This document shows, in pieces, positions 37,871-48,960 of a stretch of DNA of 64,000 nucleotides. How positions within the stretch are numbered: position 1 is the first letter of the stretch; the number at the start of each line of letters is the position of its first letter. Below the pieces are notes generated by a model. The model worked only from the letters and a program-made list of their open reading frames with translations. It searched no databases and was not told the origin of the DNA. The stretch comes from Sphingomonas sp. Leaf20. GTDB taxonomy: Bacteria > Pseudomonadota > Alphaproteobacteria > Sphingomonadales > Sphingomonadaceae. A program made the translations under genes and the position numbers. The stretch is from assembly GCF_001421535.1 (NCBI RefSeq), contig NZ_LMKN01000001.1, positions 1,150,266-1,214,265 of the forward strand. The letters run 5' to 3'.

Positions 37871-40015
37871 TCATTCTGCGGCTTCCTCTTGCGGGCCCAT
37901 ATTATGGCCGAGGAGCTTCAACACGTCCTCGGCGGCCTGGATCAGGTTGGTGCCGGGTCCGAAGATCGCCTGGACCCCGGCATCACGCAGCGCCTGATAG
38001 TCCTGTGCGGGAATAACGCCACCCGCGATCACCTTGATATCCGCGCGTCCCGCCTCGCGCAGGTGGCCGATCAGCTCGGGGATCAGCGTCTTGTGCCCCG
38101 CCGCCAGGCTCGACGCGCCGACCACGTCGACGTCCTTGGCCAGCGCCAGCGCGGCGACCTCCGCCGGGGTCTGGAACAGCGCGCCCGGCACGATCTCGAA
38201 CCCCAGATCGCCGAACATCGACGAGACGAGGTTCGCGCCGCGGTCATGCCCGTCCTGCCCCATCTTGGCGACCAGCATGCGGGGCTTGCGTCCCAGCCGC
38301 CGCTCGGTCGCTTCGACCCCGTCGGTCAGCCGCGTCCAGCGCGCATCGTCCTCATAGGCGCCGCCATAGACGCCCGACACCGGCGTCGGCTGCGTCCCGT
38401 AGCGCCCGAACACATCCTCCATCGCCGACGAGATCTCGCCCAAGGTCGCCCGCGCCCGCGCGCACTCGACCGCAAGCGCGAGCAGGTTCTCCGACCCCTT
38501 CGCCCCCTCGCGCAGCGCATCGAGCGCCGCCCGGCACGAATCCTCGTCGCGAGTCGCCTTCACCCGCGCGATCCGCTCGACCTGCCCGGCGCGCACCGCG
38601 ACATTGTCGACGTCGAGGATCTCGATCGCGTCCTGTTCGGCCAGCTTGTACTTGTTCACCCCGACGATCACGTCCTCGCCGCGATCGACGCGCGCCTGGC
38701 GTCCCGCGGCGGCTTCCTCGATCATCGCCTTGGGCCAGCCCGCCGCGACCGCCTTCGCCATCCCGCCTTCGGCCTGGATCCGCTCGATCAGCGTCCACGC
38801 GCCGTCGACCAGGCTCTGCGTCAGGCTCTCGACATAGTAACTGCCGCCGAGCGGATCGACGACCTTGGTCATCCCCGTCTCTTCCTGCAGCACGATCTGC
38901 GTGTTGCGCGCGATCCGCGCGGAAAAGTCGGTCGGTAGCGCGATCGCCTCGTCGAGCGCGTTGGTGTGGAGCGACTGCGTGCCCCCCAGCATCGCCGCCA
39001 TCGCCTCGATCGTCGTGCGCATGACGTTGTTGTACGGGTCCTGCTCGGTCAGCGACACGCCGCTCGTCTGGCAATGCGTGCGCAGCATCTTCGACCGCTC
39101 GTCCTGCGCGCCCAGCTGCGTCATCGCGCGGTGCCACAGCACGCGCGCCGCACGCAGCTTGGCGATCTCCATGAAGAAGTTCATGCCGATCGCGAAGAAG
39201 AACGAGAGGCGCCCGGCGAACTTGTCGATGTCGAGCCCGGACGCGACGCCGTATTTCACATATTCCATGCCGTCGGCGATCGTGAAGGCGAGCTCGTGGA
39301 GCTGCGTCGCCCCGGCCTCCTGCATGTGATAGCCGCTGATCGAGATGCTGTTGAACTTGGGCATCTCGCGGCTGGTGTAGCCGAAGATGTCCGAGATGAT
39401 CCGCATCGAGGGTTCAGGCGGGTAGATATAGGTGTTGCGGACCATGAACTCCTTGAGGATGTCGTTCTGGATGGTCCCGTCGAGCAGGTGCCGCGGCACG
39501 CCCTGCTCCTCGCCCGCGACGATGAAGAAGGCGAGGATCGGGATCACCGCGCCGTTCATCGTCATGCTGACCGACATCTTGTCGAGCGGGATGCCGTCGA
39601 ACAGGATCTTCATGTCCTCGACGCTGTCGATCGCGACGCCGGCCTTGCCGACATCGCCCGTCACGCGCGGATGGTCGCTGTCATAGCCACGATGCGTCGC
39701 CAGATCGAACGCGACCGAGAGCCCCTTCTGCCCCGCGGCAAGATTGCGCCTGTAGAACGCGTTCGACGCCTCCGCGGTCGAGAACCCCGCATATTGCCGG
39801 ATCGTCCACGGCCGCCCCGCATACATCGACGCCCGCACCCCGCGCGTGAACGGCGCGAACCCGGGCAACCCCGGATCCGCGGTCACGTCGTCCGCGGTAT
39901 AGAGCGGCTTGACGTCGATCCCCTCGGGCGTCGCCCAGGTCAGGTCCGCGCCCTTGACCTCTTTCGCGGCGGCAGCCTCCCACTCGGCAAGCGTCGGATT
40001 CAGTTTGTCAGTCAT
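37871..40015 (-). CDS. scpA: Methylmalonyl-CoA mutase
   Basis: A 714-aa adenosylcobalamin-dependent mutase converting (R)-methylmalonyl-CoA to succinyl-CoA. The substrate TIM-barrel domain has [20 protein letters not shown] near residue 55 and [20 protein letters not shown]. The C-terminal B12-binding domain carries the DxHxxG motif in [17 protein letters not shown], then [17 protein letters not shown] and the [17 protein letters not shown] loop. It is a single-subunit (alpha-type) enzyme; no second mutase subunit or meaB chaperone is in the window. The stop overlaps the longest bioB frame by 4 bp. Confidence 0.97.
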   Translation of the reverse strand: MTDKLNPTLAEWEAAAAKEVKGADLTWATPEGIDVKPLYTADDVTADPGLPGFAPFTRGVRASMYAGRPWTIRQYAGFSTAEASNAFYRRNLAAGQKGLSVAFDLATHRGYDSDHPRVTGDVGKAGVAIDSVEDMKILFDGIPLDKMSVSMTMNGAVIPILAFFIVAGEEQGVPRHLLDGTIQNDILKEFMVRNTYIYPPEPSMRIISDIFGYTSREMPKFNSISISGYHMQEAGATQLHELAFTIADGMEYVKYGVASGLDIDKFAGRLSFFFAIGMNFFMEIAKLRAARVLWHRAMTQLGAQDERSKMLRTHCQTSGVSLTEQDPYNNVMRTTIEAMAAMLGGTQSLHTNALDEAIALPTDFSARIARNTQIVLQEETGMTKVVDPLGGSYYVESLTQSLVDGAWTLIERIQAEGGMAKAVAAGWPKAMIEEAAAGRQARVDRGEDVIVGVNKYKLAEQDAIEILDVDNVAVRAGQVERIARVKATRDEDSCRAALDALREGAKGSENLLALAVECARARATLGEISSAMEDVFGRYGTQPTPVSGVYGGAYEDDARWTRLTDGVEATERRLGRKPRMLVAKMGQDGHDRGANLVSSMFGDLGFEIVPGALFQTPAEVAALALAKDVDVVGASSLAAGHKTLIPELIGHLREAGRADIKVIAGGVIPAQDYQALRDAGVQAIFGPGTNLIQAAEDVLKLLGHNMGPQEEAAE

Positions 40016-40021
40016 ACTCTA

Positions 40022-40122
40022 GTTCCCCGGCGAAGGCCGGGGCCCAGCCCTAAAATAAATCGCGCGCGGCAGCGCGTTCGATGCTGCGCATCGAGCCTGG
40101 GCCCCGGCCTCCGCCGGGGAAC
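40022..40122. repeat. Palindromic repeat pair (family B) upstream of the mutase gene
   Basis: The left arm GTTCCCCGGCGAAGGCCGGG and right arm CCCCGGCCTCCGCCGGGGAA are inverted around a roughly 45-bp centre that includes an AT-rich TAAAATAAAT. It lies inside the operon between the hydratase-like and mutase genes. On the mRNA strand a GGGGAA at the arm edge is 7 bp from the mutase ATG and could serve as its ribosome-binding site. Confidence 0.85.
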
Positions 40123-40137
40123 GAGAAGCGCGTGTCG

Positions 40138-40917
40138 TCACTTCCCCGTGAACACCGGCTTGCGCTTCGTCAGGAACGCGATCCCGCCCTCCATCGAATC
40201 CGCAGACCCGCGCGCCGCACGCTGGTTGACCGCCTCGGCCTCCATCGCGCCCGCATAATCGCTCGCATAGGCCGCGGTGATCGCCCGCCGCATCAGCCCC
40301 AATGCCACCGTCGGCATCGCCGCGAGCCGCTCCGCCAGCGCGAACGCCTCCGCGTCGAGCGCGTCGTCCGCGACGACCTTGTGCACCATCCCCCAGTCGA
40401 GCGCCTTGGCGGCAGGCACGCGCTCGCCGAGCATCATCATCTCGGTCGCCCGCGCCTTGCCAATCAGCCTCGGGAGCATCCACGACGCGCCGCCATCGGG
40501 GACCAGCCCGATATTGACGAACGCCTGGAGGAAATACGCGCTCTCGCTGGCAACGCAGAAATCCGCGGCAAGCGCGAGGCTGCACCCGATCCCCGCCGCC
40601 GGCCCGCGCACTGCGCTCACCACCGGCACGCCAAGCTCCGCGATCGCCGTCATCGCCGGATTATAGCTGCCCGTCAGCGCCTGATAGGTTGCCGCACCCG
40701 GATCGTCCGACCCCAGCGCGCCGCTACCGACATCCGCCCCCGAACAGAACGCCCGCCCCGCGCCCGCGATCAACACCGCCCGCGCACCGTCGAGAGAGGC
40801 GACCGCCGCGGCGATCTCCTCGAACATCGCCGGCGGCGCCGCATTCAGCCGGTCGGGCCGGTTGAGCGTCAGCACCAGCACGTCACCACGCCGCTCGCTC
40901 AGGATATGCTCGGCCAT
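40138..40917 (-). CDS. Enoyl-CoA hydratase/isomerase family protein
   Basis: A 259-aa crotonase-fold protein. Oxyanion-hole segments are GAGRAFCSGADVG near residue 53 and SAVRGPAAGIGCSLALAADF near residue 97. ESAYFLQAFVNIGLVPDGGA then follows; it lacks the usual catalytic Glu at the first position of ECH but keeps an Asp (PDGG), as in PaaG-type isomerases. The C terminus is FLTKRKPVFTGK, a common crotonase ending. In this operon it may handle a short-chain acyl-CoA feeding propionyl-CoA. The start overlaps the mce stop by 1 bp. Confidence 0.88.
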   Translation of the reverse strand: MAEHILSERRGDVLVLTLNRPDRLNAAPPAMFEEIAAAVASLDGARAVLIAGAGRAFCSGADVGSGALGSDDPGAATYQALTGSYNPAMTAIAELGVPVVSAVRGPAAGIGCSLALAADFCVASESAYFLQAFVNIGLVPDGGASWMLPRLIGKARATEMMMLGERVPAAKALDWGMVHKVVADDALDAEAFALAERLAAMPTVALGLMRRAITAAYASDYAGAMEAEAVNQRAARGSADSMEGGIAFLTKRKPVFTGK

Positions 40918-41336
40918 CAGTGCCCCCCTTTCGGTGTTTCCATCAGTTCGACGAGCATCCCGCCAAAGTCCTTCGGGTGGACGAACACGATCGGCGTGCC
41001 GTGCGCACCGATCCGCGGTTCGCCGAGCACGGTCGCGCCCTTCGCCTTCAGATCCGCAACCGCCGCCGCAATGTCGGGCACCTCGAAACACACATGATGC
41101 TGCCCCCCCGCCGGGTTCTTGCGCAGGAACCCCGCGATCGGCGAGCTGTCGTCATAGGGTTCGATCAGCTCGATCTGCGTGTTGGGCGCATCGATGAAGC
41201 ACACCTTCACGCCCTGCGCGGGCAGATCGAACGGCTCCCCGATCGCGGTCGCGCCGAGCAACACCCGATACGTCTCGACCGACTTCGCGATCGACGGCGT
41301 CGCGACGCCGACATGGTTGAGGCGGCCAAGCATCAT
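40917..41336 (-). CDS. mce: Methylmalonyl-CoA epimerase
   Basis: A 139-aa vicinal-oxygen-chelate protein that interconverts (S)- and (R)-methylmalonyl-CoA, the step between PccAB and the mutase. Metal ligands are in MLGRLNHVGVATPSI (His), PAGGQHHVCFEV (His) and GGMLVELMETP (Glu), and IELIEPYDDSSPIAGFL is typical. The first of two ATGs (41336) overlaps the upstream gene's stop by 4 bp, giving a start of MM. It is coupled on both sides. Confidence 0.95.
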   Translation of the reverse strand: MMLGRLNHVGVATPSIAKSVETYRVLLGATAIGEPFDLPAQGVKVCFIDAPNTQIELIEPYDDSSPIAGFLRKNPAGGQHHVCFEVPDIAAAVADLKAKGATVLGEPRIGAHGTPIVFVHPKDFGGMLVELMETPKGGH

Positions 41337-41851
41337 TGCGTATCCTTTGGTGCGGGCGGCGGGGGCGGCGGGGGCGGCACGACGCCGAGCGTATAGCCGC
41401 ACACGCCGAGCACCTGGCGGACCATCGCGTCGCTCGCCGGCGCGGCGAAATTGGCCTGCACCGCAAAGCCCGCGCCGTTGGTCGTCTCGACGCGCAACGT
41501 CTTCGATTTCACGAGGAACGTCGTCAGCCGCGTGATCGCCTCGGGATCGATGATATACGTCCCCGTCCCCGGAAACTGCCAGTTATAGGTGAACGCCGGC
41601 CCGCCATCGAACCGCACCGCGACGGGCTTGTCCGCGCCTTGCCCGAGCGACTGCGGCTGGATGAACTGGATCGACACGATCGGCTCGGTGCCGACGTCGC
41701 ACTTCACGACGAACCGCGACAGCCCGTCATTGCCCGTGACCGACGCGGAGATGCTGCGCACCCCCGCCGGATTGGTCCGGTCGGCGAGCTTCCACGCGGG
41801 CGTTGCCACCCCCGTCGCAGCCGCCGCCTGAAGAAGGATCAGCGCGATCAT
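41333..41851 (-). CDS. Hypothetical exported protein in the propionate operon
   Basis: A 172-aa protein with a short hydrophobic N terminus (MIALILLQAAAATGVATPA) that looks like a signal peptide. The body contains WKLADRTNPAGVRSISASVT, a KCDVGTEPIVSIQF segment and RLTTFLVKSKTLRVETTNGA. It closes with a run of eight prolines. The two Cys (one in KCD, one in GVCGYT) could form a disulphide. I do not recognise a family. It overlaps the coiled-coil gene upstream and mce downstream by 4 bp each, so it is translated with the operon. Confidence 0.75.
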   Translation of the reverse strand: MIALILLQAAAATGVATPAWKLADRTNPAGVRSISASVTGNDGLSRFVVKCDVGTEPIVSIQFIQPQSLGQGADKPVAVRFDGGPAFTYNWQFPGTGTYIIDPEAITRLTTFLVKSKTLRVETTNGAGFAVQANFAAPASDAMVRQVLGVCGYTLGVVPPPPPPPPAPKDTQ

Positions 41852-42066
41852 TCCTCGATCCTCCGCTGCTGTCGCCCGGCGGCCATTGCTACGCCTTCTA
41901 TAATGCCTTCGAGGCGCGAAACCCGGTCCCGCACGTCGGCCAGCACTTCGGTGAGCCCCTCCACGTCCGCACCCATCGCGGTGATACGTCCGTCGAGCTG
42001 GTCCATCCGTGTTTGCATCAAGAGGACCTGCCGGATCGCGCCGACCGCATCGCCAAAGACGCTCAC
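41848..42066 (-). CDS. Small coiled-coil protein
   Basis: A 72-aa protein that starts with GTG 42066 (VSVFGDAVGAIRQVLLMQTR). Residues 20-65 show heptad spacing of Leu/Val/Ile (MDQLDGRITAMGADVEGLTE, VLADVRDRVSRLEGIIEGVA), predicting a parallel or antiparallel coiled coil. There is no signal peptide or membrane helix. Four-base overlaps (GTGA and ATGA) couple it to both neighbours. Its function is unknown; a partner for the upstream ribbon-helix-helix-like protein is an inference from position. Confidence 0.7.
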   Translation of the reverse strand: MSVFGDAVGAIRQVLLMQTRMDQLDGRITAMGADVEGLTEVLADVRDRVSRLEGIIEGVAMAAGRQQRRIEE

Positions 42067-42350
42067 CGACGGACACCTGCGTCGCGCAGGAAAGCATCGA
42101 CCTTGCGATGCGTACGATCCAGCGTCTCGACCATGTTGTCGAGCGAAGCCTGCATCTTCGGGATCGCCGCATTGGCCTGCTGCACGAGCACCGCCAGTTC
42201 GGCCTCCTCCTCGGGCGTGGGCTGTCCGATATACCGGCTCGACGCCTCACGCAGGACATGCCCGACCGACTGGCCATTGCTGCTCGCAAACGCGTCGAGC
42301 GCCGCCTTGTGATCGGGCGTGGTCAGAAACGTCACGCGTTCGGTCTGCAT
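42063..42350 (-). CDS. Small ribbon-helix-helix-like protein with coiled-coil tail
   Basis: A 95-aa protein. The N-terminal 45 residues (MQTERVTFLTTPDHKAALDA, then SVGHVLREASSRYI) have the strand-helix-helix plan of Arc/MetJ-type DNA-binding proteins, but the match is by eye. The C-terminal half is a predicted helix of heptads (EAELAVLVQQANAAIPKMQA, SLDNMVETLDRTHRKVD). ATG 42350 follows a strong AAGGAG at 7-bp spacing; ATG 42368 is less likely. It is the first gene after pccB, 59 bp downstream, and is coupled to the next gene by GTGA. Confidence 0.7.
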   Translation of the reverse strand: MQTERVTFLTTPDHKAALDAFASSNGQSVGHVLREASSRYIGQPTPEEEAELAVLVQQANAAIPKMQASLDNMVETLDRTHRKVDAFLRDAGVRR

Positions 42351-42409
42351 GTCACGACTCCTTCGCATGACATGATAATGTGCTTGGCATGACCCAACAA
42401 GCCGCCCGA

Positions 42410-43936
42410 TCAGAGCGGGATGTTGTCATGCTTCTTCCACGGATTCTCCAGCGCCTTGCCGCGCAGCTTGCGCAGGCCCAGCGCGATCCGCCGCCGCGTC
42501 GAGTGCGGCTGGATCACCTCGTCGATGAACCCCTTGGACGCCGCGACGAACGGATTGGCAAAGCGCGCCTCATACTCCGCGGTGCGCGCCGCGATCTCCT
42601 CGGGCGTCTTGCCGCGGAAGATGATCTCGACCGCGCCCTTCGCGCCCATCACCGCGATCTCCGCGGTCGGCCACGCATAGTTGAGGTCGCCGCGCAGATG
42701 CTTCGACGCCATCACGTCGTACGCGCCGCCGTACGCCTTGCGCGTGATGACGGTGATCTTGGGCACGGTCGCCTCGGCATAGGCGAACAGCAGCTTCGCG
42801 CCGTGCTTGATGATGCCGTTATGCTCCTGCGCGGTGCCGGGCAGGAAGCCGGGGACGTCGACGAACGTCACGATCGGGATCTCGAACGCGTCGCAGAAGC
42901 GCACGAACCGCGCCGCCTTCTTCGAGCTGTTGATGTCGAGCACGCCCGCGAGCACCATCGGCTGGTTCGCAACGAAGCCGACCGTGCGCCCCTCGATCCG
43001 GCCGAAACCGGTGATGATGTTGGCCGCATGCGCCGGCTGGGTCTCGAAGAAATCGCCCTCGTCGACGACCTTCCGGATCAGTTCGTGCATGTCGTAGGGC
43101 TGGTTCGCCGACGCCGGTACCAGCGTGTCGAGGCTGTTCTCGATCCGGTCCCAGTCATCCGCGGTCGGCCGCTCGGGCACGCCCGCACGGTTCGATTCGG
43201 GGAGGAAGTCGAAGAAGTCGCGCGCCGCGAGCAGTGCCTCGATGTCGTTCTCGAACGCATTGTCCGCGACCGACGTCTTAGTCGTGTGCGTCACCGCGCC
43301 GCCGAGCGCCTCCTGCGTCACCACCTCGTTCGTCACCGTCTTGACCACGTCGGGGCCGGTCACGAACATGTAGCTCGAATCCTTCACCATGAAGATGAAG
43401 TCGGTCATCGCGGGGCTGTAGACCGCGCCGCCCGCGCACGGCCCCATGATCAGCGACAGCTGCGGCACGACGCCGCTCGCGAGCGCATTGCGCTGGAACA
43501 CCTCGGCATAGCCGCCGAGCGAGGCGACCCCCTCCTGGATGCGCGCGCCACCGCTGTCGTTCAGCCCGATGATCGGCGCGCCGACCTTCATCGCGCTGTC
43601 CATCACCTTGCAGATCTTCTGCGCATGACGCTCGCTGAGCGACCCGCCGAATACCGTGAAATCCTGGCTGAAGACGAAGACGAGGCGGCCGTTGATCGTG
43701 CCCGATCCCGTGACCACGCCGTCGCCGGGGATCACCTGGTCCTGCATGCCGAAATCGACGCAGTTATGCTCGACATACATGTCGAGCTCCTCGAACGATC
43801 CCTCGTCCAGCAGCACGTCAAGGCGCTCCCTTGCGGTAAGCTTCCCCTTGGCGTGCTGCGCTCCGATCCGCTTGATACCCCCGCCCACTCTTGCGGCTTC
43901 GCGGCGTCGTTCAAGCTCTTCGATCGTCGATGACAT
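42410..43936 (-). CDS. pccB: Propionyl-CoA carboxylase beta subunit (carboxyltransferase)
   Basis: A 508-aa acyl-CoA carboxyltransferase that moves CO2 from biotin-PccA to propionyl-CoA. The two crotonase-like halves are visible: [20 protein letters not shown] and [20 protein letters not shown] in the N-terminal half, [20 protein letters not shown] and [20 protein letters not shown] in the C-terminal half, ending with the typical [23 protein letters not shown] 43936 ([13 protein letters not shown]) has GGAGAG at good spacing. It is the first gene of the leftward operon and divergent from the ScfR-type regulator. Confidence 0.97.
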   Translation of the reverse strand: MSSTIEELERRREAARVGGGIKRIGAQHAKGKLTARERLDVLLDEGSFEELDMYVEHNCVDFGMQDQVIPGDGVVTGSGTINGRLVFVFSQDFTVFGGSLSERHAQKICKVMDSAMKVGAPIIGLNDSGGARIQEGVASLGGYAEVFQRNALASGVVPQLSLIMGPCAGGAVYSPAMTDFIFMVKDSSYMFVTGPDVVKTVTNEVVTQEALGGAVTHTTKTSVADNAFENDIEALLAARDFFDFLPESNRAGVPERPTADDWDRIENSLDTLVPASANQPYDMHELIRKVVDEGDFFETQPAHAANIITGFGRIEGRTVGFVANQPMVLAGVLDINSSKKAARFVRFCDAFEIPIVTFVDVPGFLPGTAQEHNGIIKHGAKLLFAYAEATVPKITVITRKAYGGAYDVMASKHLRGDLNYAWPTAEIAVMGAKGAVEIIFRGKTPEEIAARTAEYEARFANPFVAASKGFIDEVIQPHSTRRRIALGLRKLRGKALENPWKKHDNIPL

Positions 43937-43993
43937 CGTCTCTCCGTCCTGTTGCTGGCTTTCACAGAGCGGGACGCTTCGCGCAAATGCAAT

Positions 43994-44025
43994 GTTGCAA
44001 ACTTGTAGACACCATGTTTGCAAAC
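43994..44025. promoter_or_regulatory. Putative ScfR operator (GTTTGCAAAC and near copy)
   Basis: GTTTGCAAAC (44016-44025) is a perfect palindrome just upstream of the regulator ATG. GTTGCAAAC (43994-44002) is the same core with one T missing. The GCAA cores are 23 bp apart, about two helical turns. Published work on the ScfR family (PccR of Rhodobacter) reports a TTTGCAAA-type motif; the assignment here is by similarity. Occupancy would cover both the pccB promoter region and the regulator start. Confidence 0.75.
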
Positions 44026-44037
44026 TAGGTTCGGGGT

Positions 44038-45432
44038 ATGACCACACCCCCCCGCCGCCTCTTCGTCGGACACCGGCTGCGCGACCTTCGCGGGACGCTC
44101 GGGATCAGCCAGGCGGCGATGGCGGTCCGGATCGGCATCTCGGTCAGCTATCTGTCACAGATCGAGAATGGCGATCGCCCGGTCAGCGAAGCCGTGCTCG
44201 TCACACTGGCGCGCGAGTTTCCCGCCGACTGGGGCAGCATCGACGCCGCCGACGACACCGCGCTGCTCGTCGCGACATTGGAAGCCGTCACCGACACTAG
44301 CGTTGCCGCCCCCACGCTCGACGAAAGCGCGATCCGCCGTGCGTTGAAGCACCAGCCTTTGCTCGCCCAGCGCCTCGTCGCGATGCACGACGCCTATCGC
44401 CGTGCGCAGGAGCAGTTGCGCGCGCTCGACGACCGGCTGGTGGCGGGGTCAGGCGCGCCCGGGCTGCTCCCCTGGGAGGATGTCCGCGACTGGTTTCACG
44501 CCGCGGGCAATTACGTCGACACGCTCGACCGCCGCGCGGAGGAGATCGGCGAGACGCTCGGCAGCGACCGGATCGCCGCACTCGAGGCGCGGCTCGCGGC
44601 GCGCGGCGTCTCGGTGGCAATCTCGGGCGCGCTCGCTGCCCCCTTACGCGACTATGACGGCGCGACGCTGCGGCTCGACGGGTCGCAGCCCGGCGAGACC
44701 ACGCTCTTCTCGCTCGCGCATCAGGTCGCGCGCGGCGAGTTCGCCGACCTGATCGCCGACATCGTTGCCGCCTCCGACATGGCGTCGGAGACCGCGCGCG
44801 CGCTGCTGACCGCGGGGCTCACCAATTACGCCGCGGGCGCGATCGTCATGCCCTATACCCGCTTCCGCGCCGAGGCGCGCAGCGTCCGCCACGACATCGA
44901 CCGGCTGCGGCGGATCTTCGGCACCAGCTTCGAACAGACCTGCCACCGGCTCTCGACCTTGCAGCGCCCCGGCGCGCTCGGCATCCCGTTCTTCTTCTGC
45001 CGCGTCGACATGGCGGGCAACATCACCAAGCGTCACTCCGCCACCCGCCTCCAGTTCGCGCGCTTCGGCGGCGCCTGTCCGTTGTGGATCGTCCACGAGG
45101 CGGTGGCGATCCCCGACCGCATCCTCACGCAGCTGATCGAGACGACCGACGGCATCCGCTATGTCTCGATGGCGAAGGGGCTGGTGAAGCCGTCCGAGAC
45201 GTACACGCGCCCCGCCCGCCGCTATGCGGTGGCGCTGGGCTGCGAGGAGGCGAACGCGTCGGAGTTCATCTATGCCGACGCGCTCGGCACCGGCGGCATC
45301 GCGACCCCGATCGGCGCGTCCTGCCGCATCTGCCTGCGCCCCGACTGCGACCAGCGCGCGTTTCCGCCGGCGGCGAGCGAAATCCGCGTCGACCCCAACC
45401 GTCGCGGCGCAGTCCCGTACGAGGTGGTGTAA
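44038..45432 (+). CDS. Short-chain fatty acyl transcriptional regulator (ScfR/RamB type)
   Basis: A 464-aa regulator. Residues about 9-65 are an HTH of the XRE class ([37 protein letters not shown]). The long C-terminal part fits the ImmA/IrrE-like and DUF2083 layout of ScfR proteins: [58 protein letters not shown]. The Cys-rich end [17 protein letters not shown] is characteristic. Known members sense a propionyl-CoA related ligand and control propionyl-CoA carboxylase genes. The first ATG lies 12 bp from the palindromic operator, which suggests autoregulation. Confidence 0.9.
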   Translation: MTTPPRRLFVGHRLRDLRGTLGISQAAMAVRIGISVSYLSQIENGDRPVSEAVLVTLAREFPADWGSIDAADDTALLVATLEAVTDTSVAAPTLDESAIRRALKHQPLLAQRLVAMHDAYRRAQEQLRALDDRLVAGSGAPGLLPWEDVRDWFHAAGNYVDTLDRRAEEIGETLGSDRIAALEARLAARGVSVAISGALAAPLRDYDGATLRLDGSQPGETTLFSLAHQVARGEFADLIADIVAASDMASETARALLTAGLTNYAAGAIVMPYTRFRAEARSVRHDIDRLRRIFGTSFEQTCHRLSTLQRPGALGIPFFFCRVDMAGNITKRHSATRLQFARFGGACPLWIVHEAVAIPDRILTQLIETTDGIRYVSMAKGLVKPSETYTRPARRYAVALGCEEANASEFIYADALGTGGIATPIGASCRICLRPDCDQRAFPPAASEIRVDPNRRGAVPYEVV

Positions 45433-45460
45433 GCGGCCCCCTCGCCTGCCCCAAACACCC

Positions 45461-45687
45461 CCCCGGCGAAGGCCGGGGCCCAATTGGGGGACGGAAATAA
45501 CGAGGGGCAGCGCGCCGTTACCACGCCCTCCCCAATTGGGCCCCGGCCTCCGCCGGGGAGGTAGCTTTCTGTCAGAACGCTCGCCCAAAACCCGTCATCC
45601 CCGCGAAGGCGGGGATCCAGACCGGCGAACCACGGTGTTACTCACGAAGGCCAGCCAGTGTGGATTCCCGCCTCCGCGGGAATGACG
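45461..45687. repeat. Two palindromic elements (families B and C/D)
   Basis: CCCCGGCGAAGGCCGGGGCC (45461) pairs with CCCCGGCCTCCGCCGGGG (ending 45558). CGTCATCCCCGCGAAGGCGG (about 45593) pairs with TTCCCGCCTCCGCGGGAATG (about 45665-45684), with a longer spacer of roughly 45 bp. They fill the gap between the convergent regulator and thioesterase genes. Confidence 0.85.
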
Positions 45688-45704
45688 AGGCTTGGCGAAA
45701 AGCC

Positions 45705-46115
45705 TCAGTCCTTAGGAAAGAACCGCTCCACCACGTTGCTCGCCAGTCGCGAAGGCCGCAGCGTCTCCGCATCCAGACAGCACCAGCTCGACTTCACCTC
45801 GGCGAGCACATCCTCGCCGCGCTTGATGATCGTCTCGTAGAACGCGCGCGCGCCCTGCACCTTTTCGAGCAGCACCGTCGCGATGACGTCGTCGTCGAGG
45901 AACGCGGGCTTGCGGTACGTGATCTCGTGTTTGAGCGCGACCCACAGATGCCCCGCCACCGCATCCGCGGGCGCGAGCCGCTGCCAGTGGTCGATCACCG
46001 CCGCCTGTACCCACTTCAGATAGTTCGCGTTGTTGACGTGACCCATGAAGTCGATGTCGGCCGGCTCGATGCCGATGGCGTAGGTGTGGGGAATGGCTGT
46101 TGACACGCAGGACAT
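45705..46115 (-). CDS. Acyl-CoA thioesterase, YbgC/4-hydroxybenzoyl-CoA type
   Basis: A 136-aa hot-dog fold protein. The active-site helix signature is ADIDFMGHVNNANYLKWVQA, with HTYAIGIEP before it. The remaining hot-dog strands include WVALKHEITYRKPAFLDDDV, KVQGARAFYETIIKRGEDVL and KSSWCCLDAETLRPSRL. It is predicted to hydrolyse short acyl-CoA thioesters in the cytoplasm. ATG 46115 (MSCVSTAIPHTY) is chosen; ATG 46136 is an alternative. It is divergent from clpB and close to the propionate operon, but not in it. Confidence 0.85.
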   Translation of the reverse strand: MSCVSTAIPHTYAIGIEPADIDFMGHVNNANYLKWVQAAVIDHWQRLAPADAVAGHLWVALKHEITYRKPAFLDDDVIATVLLEKVQGARAFYETIIKRGEDVLAEVKSSWCCLDAETLRPSRLASNVVERFFPKD

Positions 46116-46222
46116 ATAGCACGCGAACCTGAACATAGCGATGACGCGCCGGCTTCGATACCGACAATAAACGCTATTCCAGCCACCGCGCGCCGCGCCT
46201 AGCATTGCGACAGCGCCCGCCT

Positions 46223-46250
46223 CTTGTGTTGCCCAAATGCAACACCATGT
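46223..46250 (+). promoter_or_regulatory. Sigma-32-like heat-shock promoter of clpB
   Basis: CTTGTG (46223-46228) and CACCATGT (46243-46250) match the sigma-32 elements CTTGAA and CCCCATNT, with a 14-bp spacer. A perfect inverted repeat, GTGTTGCCCAAATGCAACAC (46226-46245), lies across the spacer. The start site would be about 30 bp upstream of the ATG. clpB is a classic RpoH target. No start site has been mapped. Confidence 0.65.
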
Positions 46251-46287
46251 CTTGGCCAACACCGAACCCATCCCACAGGAATGCGTC

Positions 46288-48867
<2,580 letters not shown>

Positions 48868-48900
48868 CCCCGCGCCTGACCCTGCGGTCCCGGGTCGACA

Positions 48901-48941
48901 AAAAAAGGGGCGACGGATCGATGATCCGCCGCCCCTTTTTT
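48901..48941. terminator. Bidirectional terminator shared by clpB and the TonB-dependent receptor
   Basis: A 13-position stem (GGGGCGACGGATC / GATCCGCCGCCCC, one mismatch) with a 3-nt loop is flanked by six A on the left and six T on the right. Read either way it gives a GC-rich stem followed by a U tract. It lies 33 bp after clpB and 20 bp after the receptor gene stop. Confidence 0.9.
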
Positions 48942-48960
48942 CTTGCTCCCGAAGGATCGC

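Noticed and set aside
37734..37874. Start of bioB at ATG 37874 as the annotated start
   Set aside because: The 47 residues before MDWTRAEI are encoded by repeat DNA and do not look like a BioB N terminus; the open frame is reported as a finding instead.
40016..40137. Cobalamin riboswitch before the mutase gene
   Set aside because: The gap is a palindromic repeat; none of the conserved B12-box type sequence is visible.
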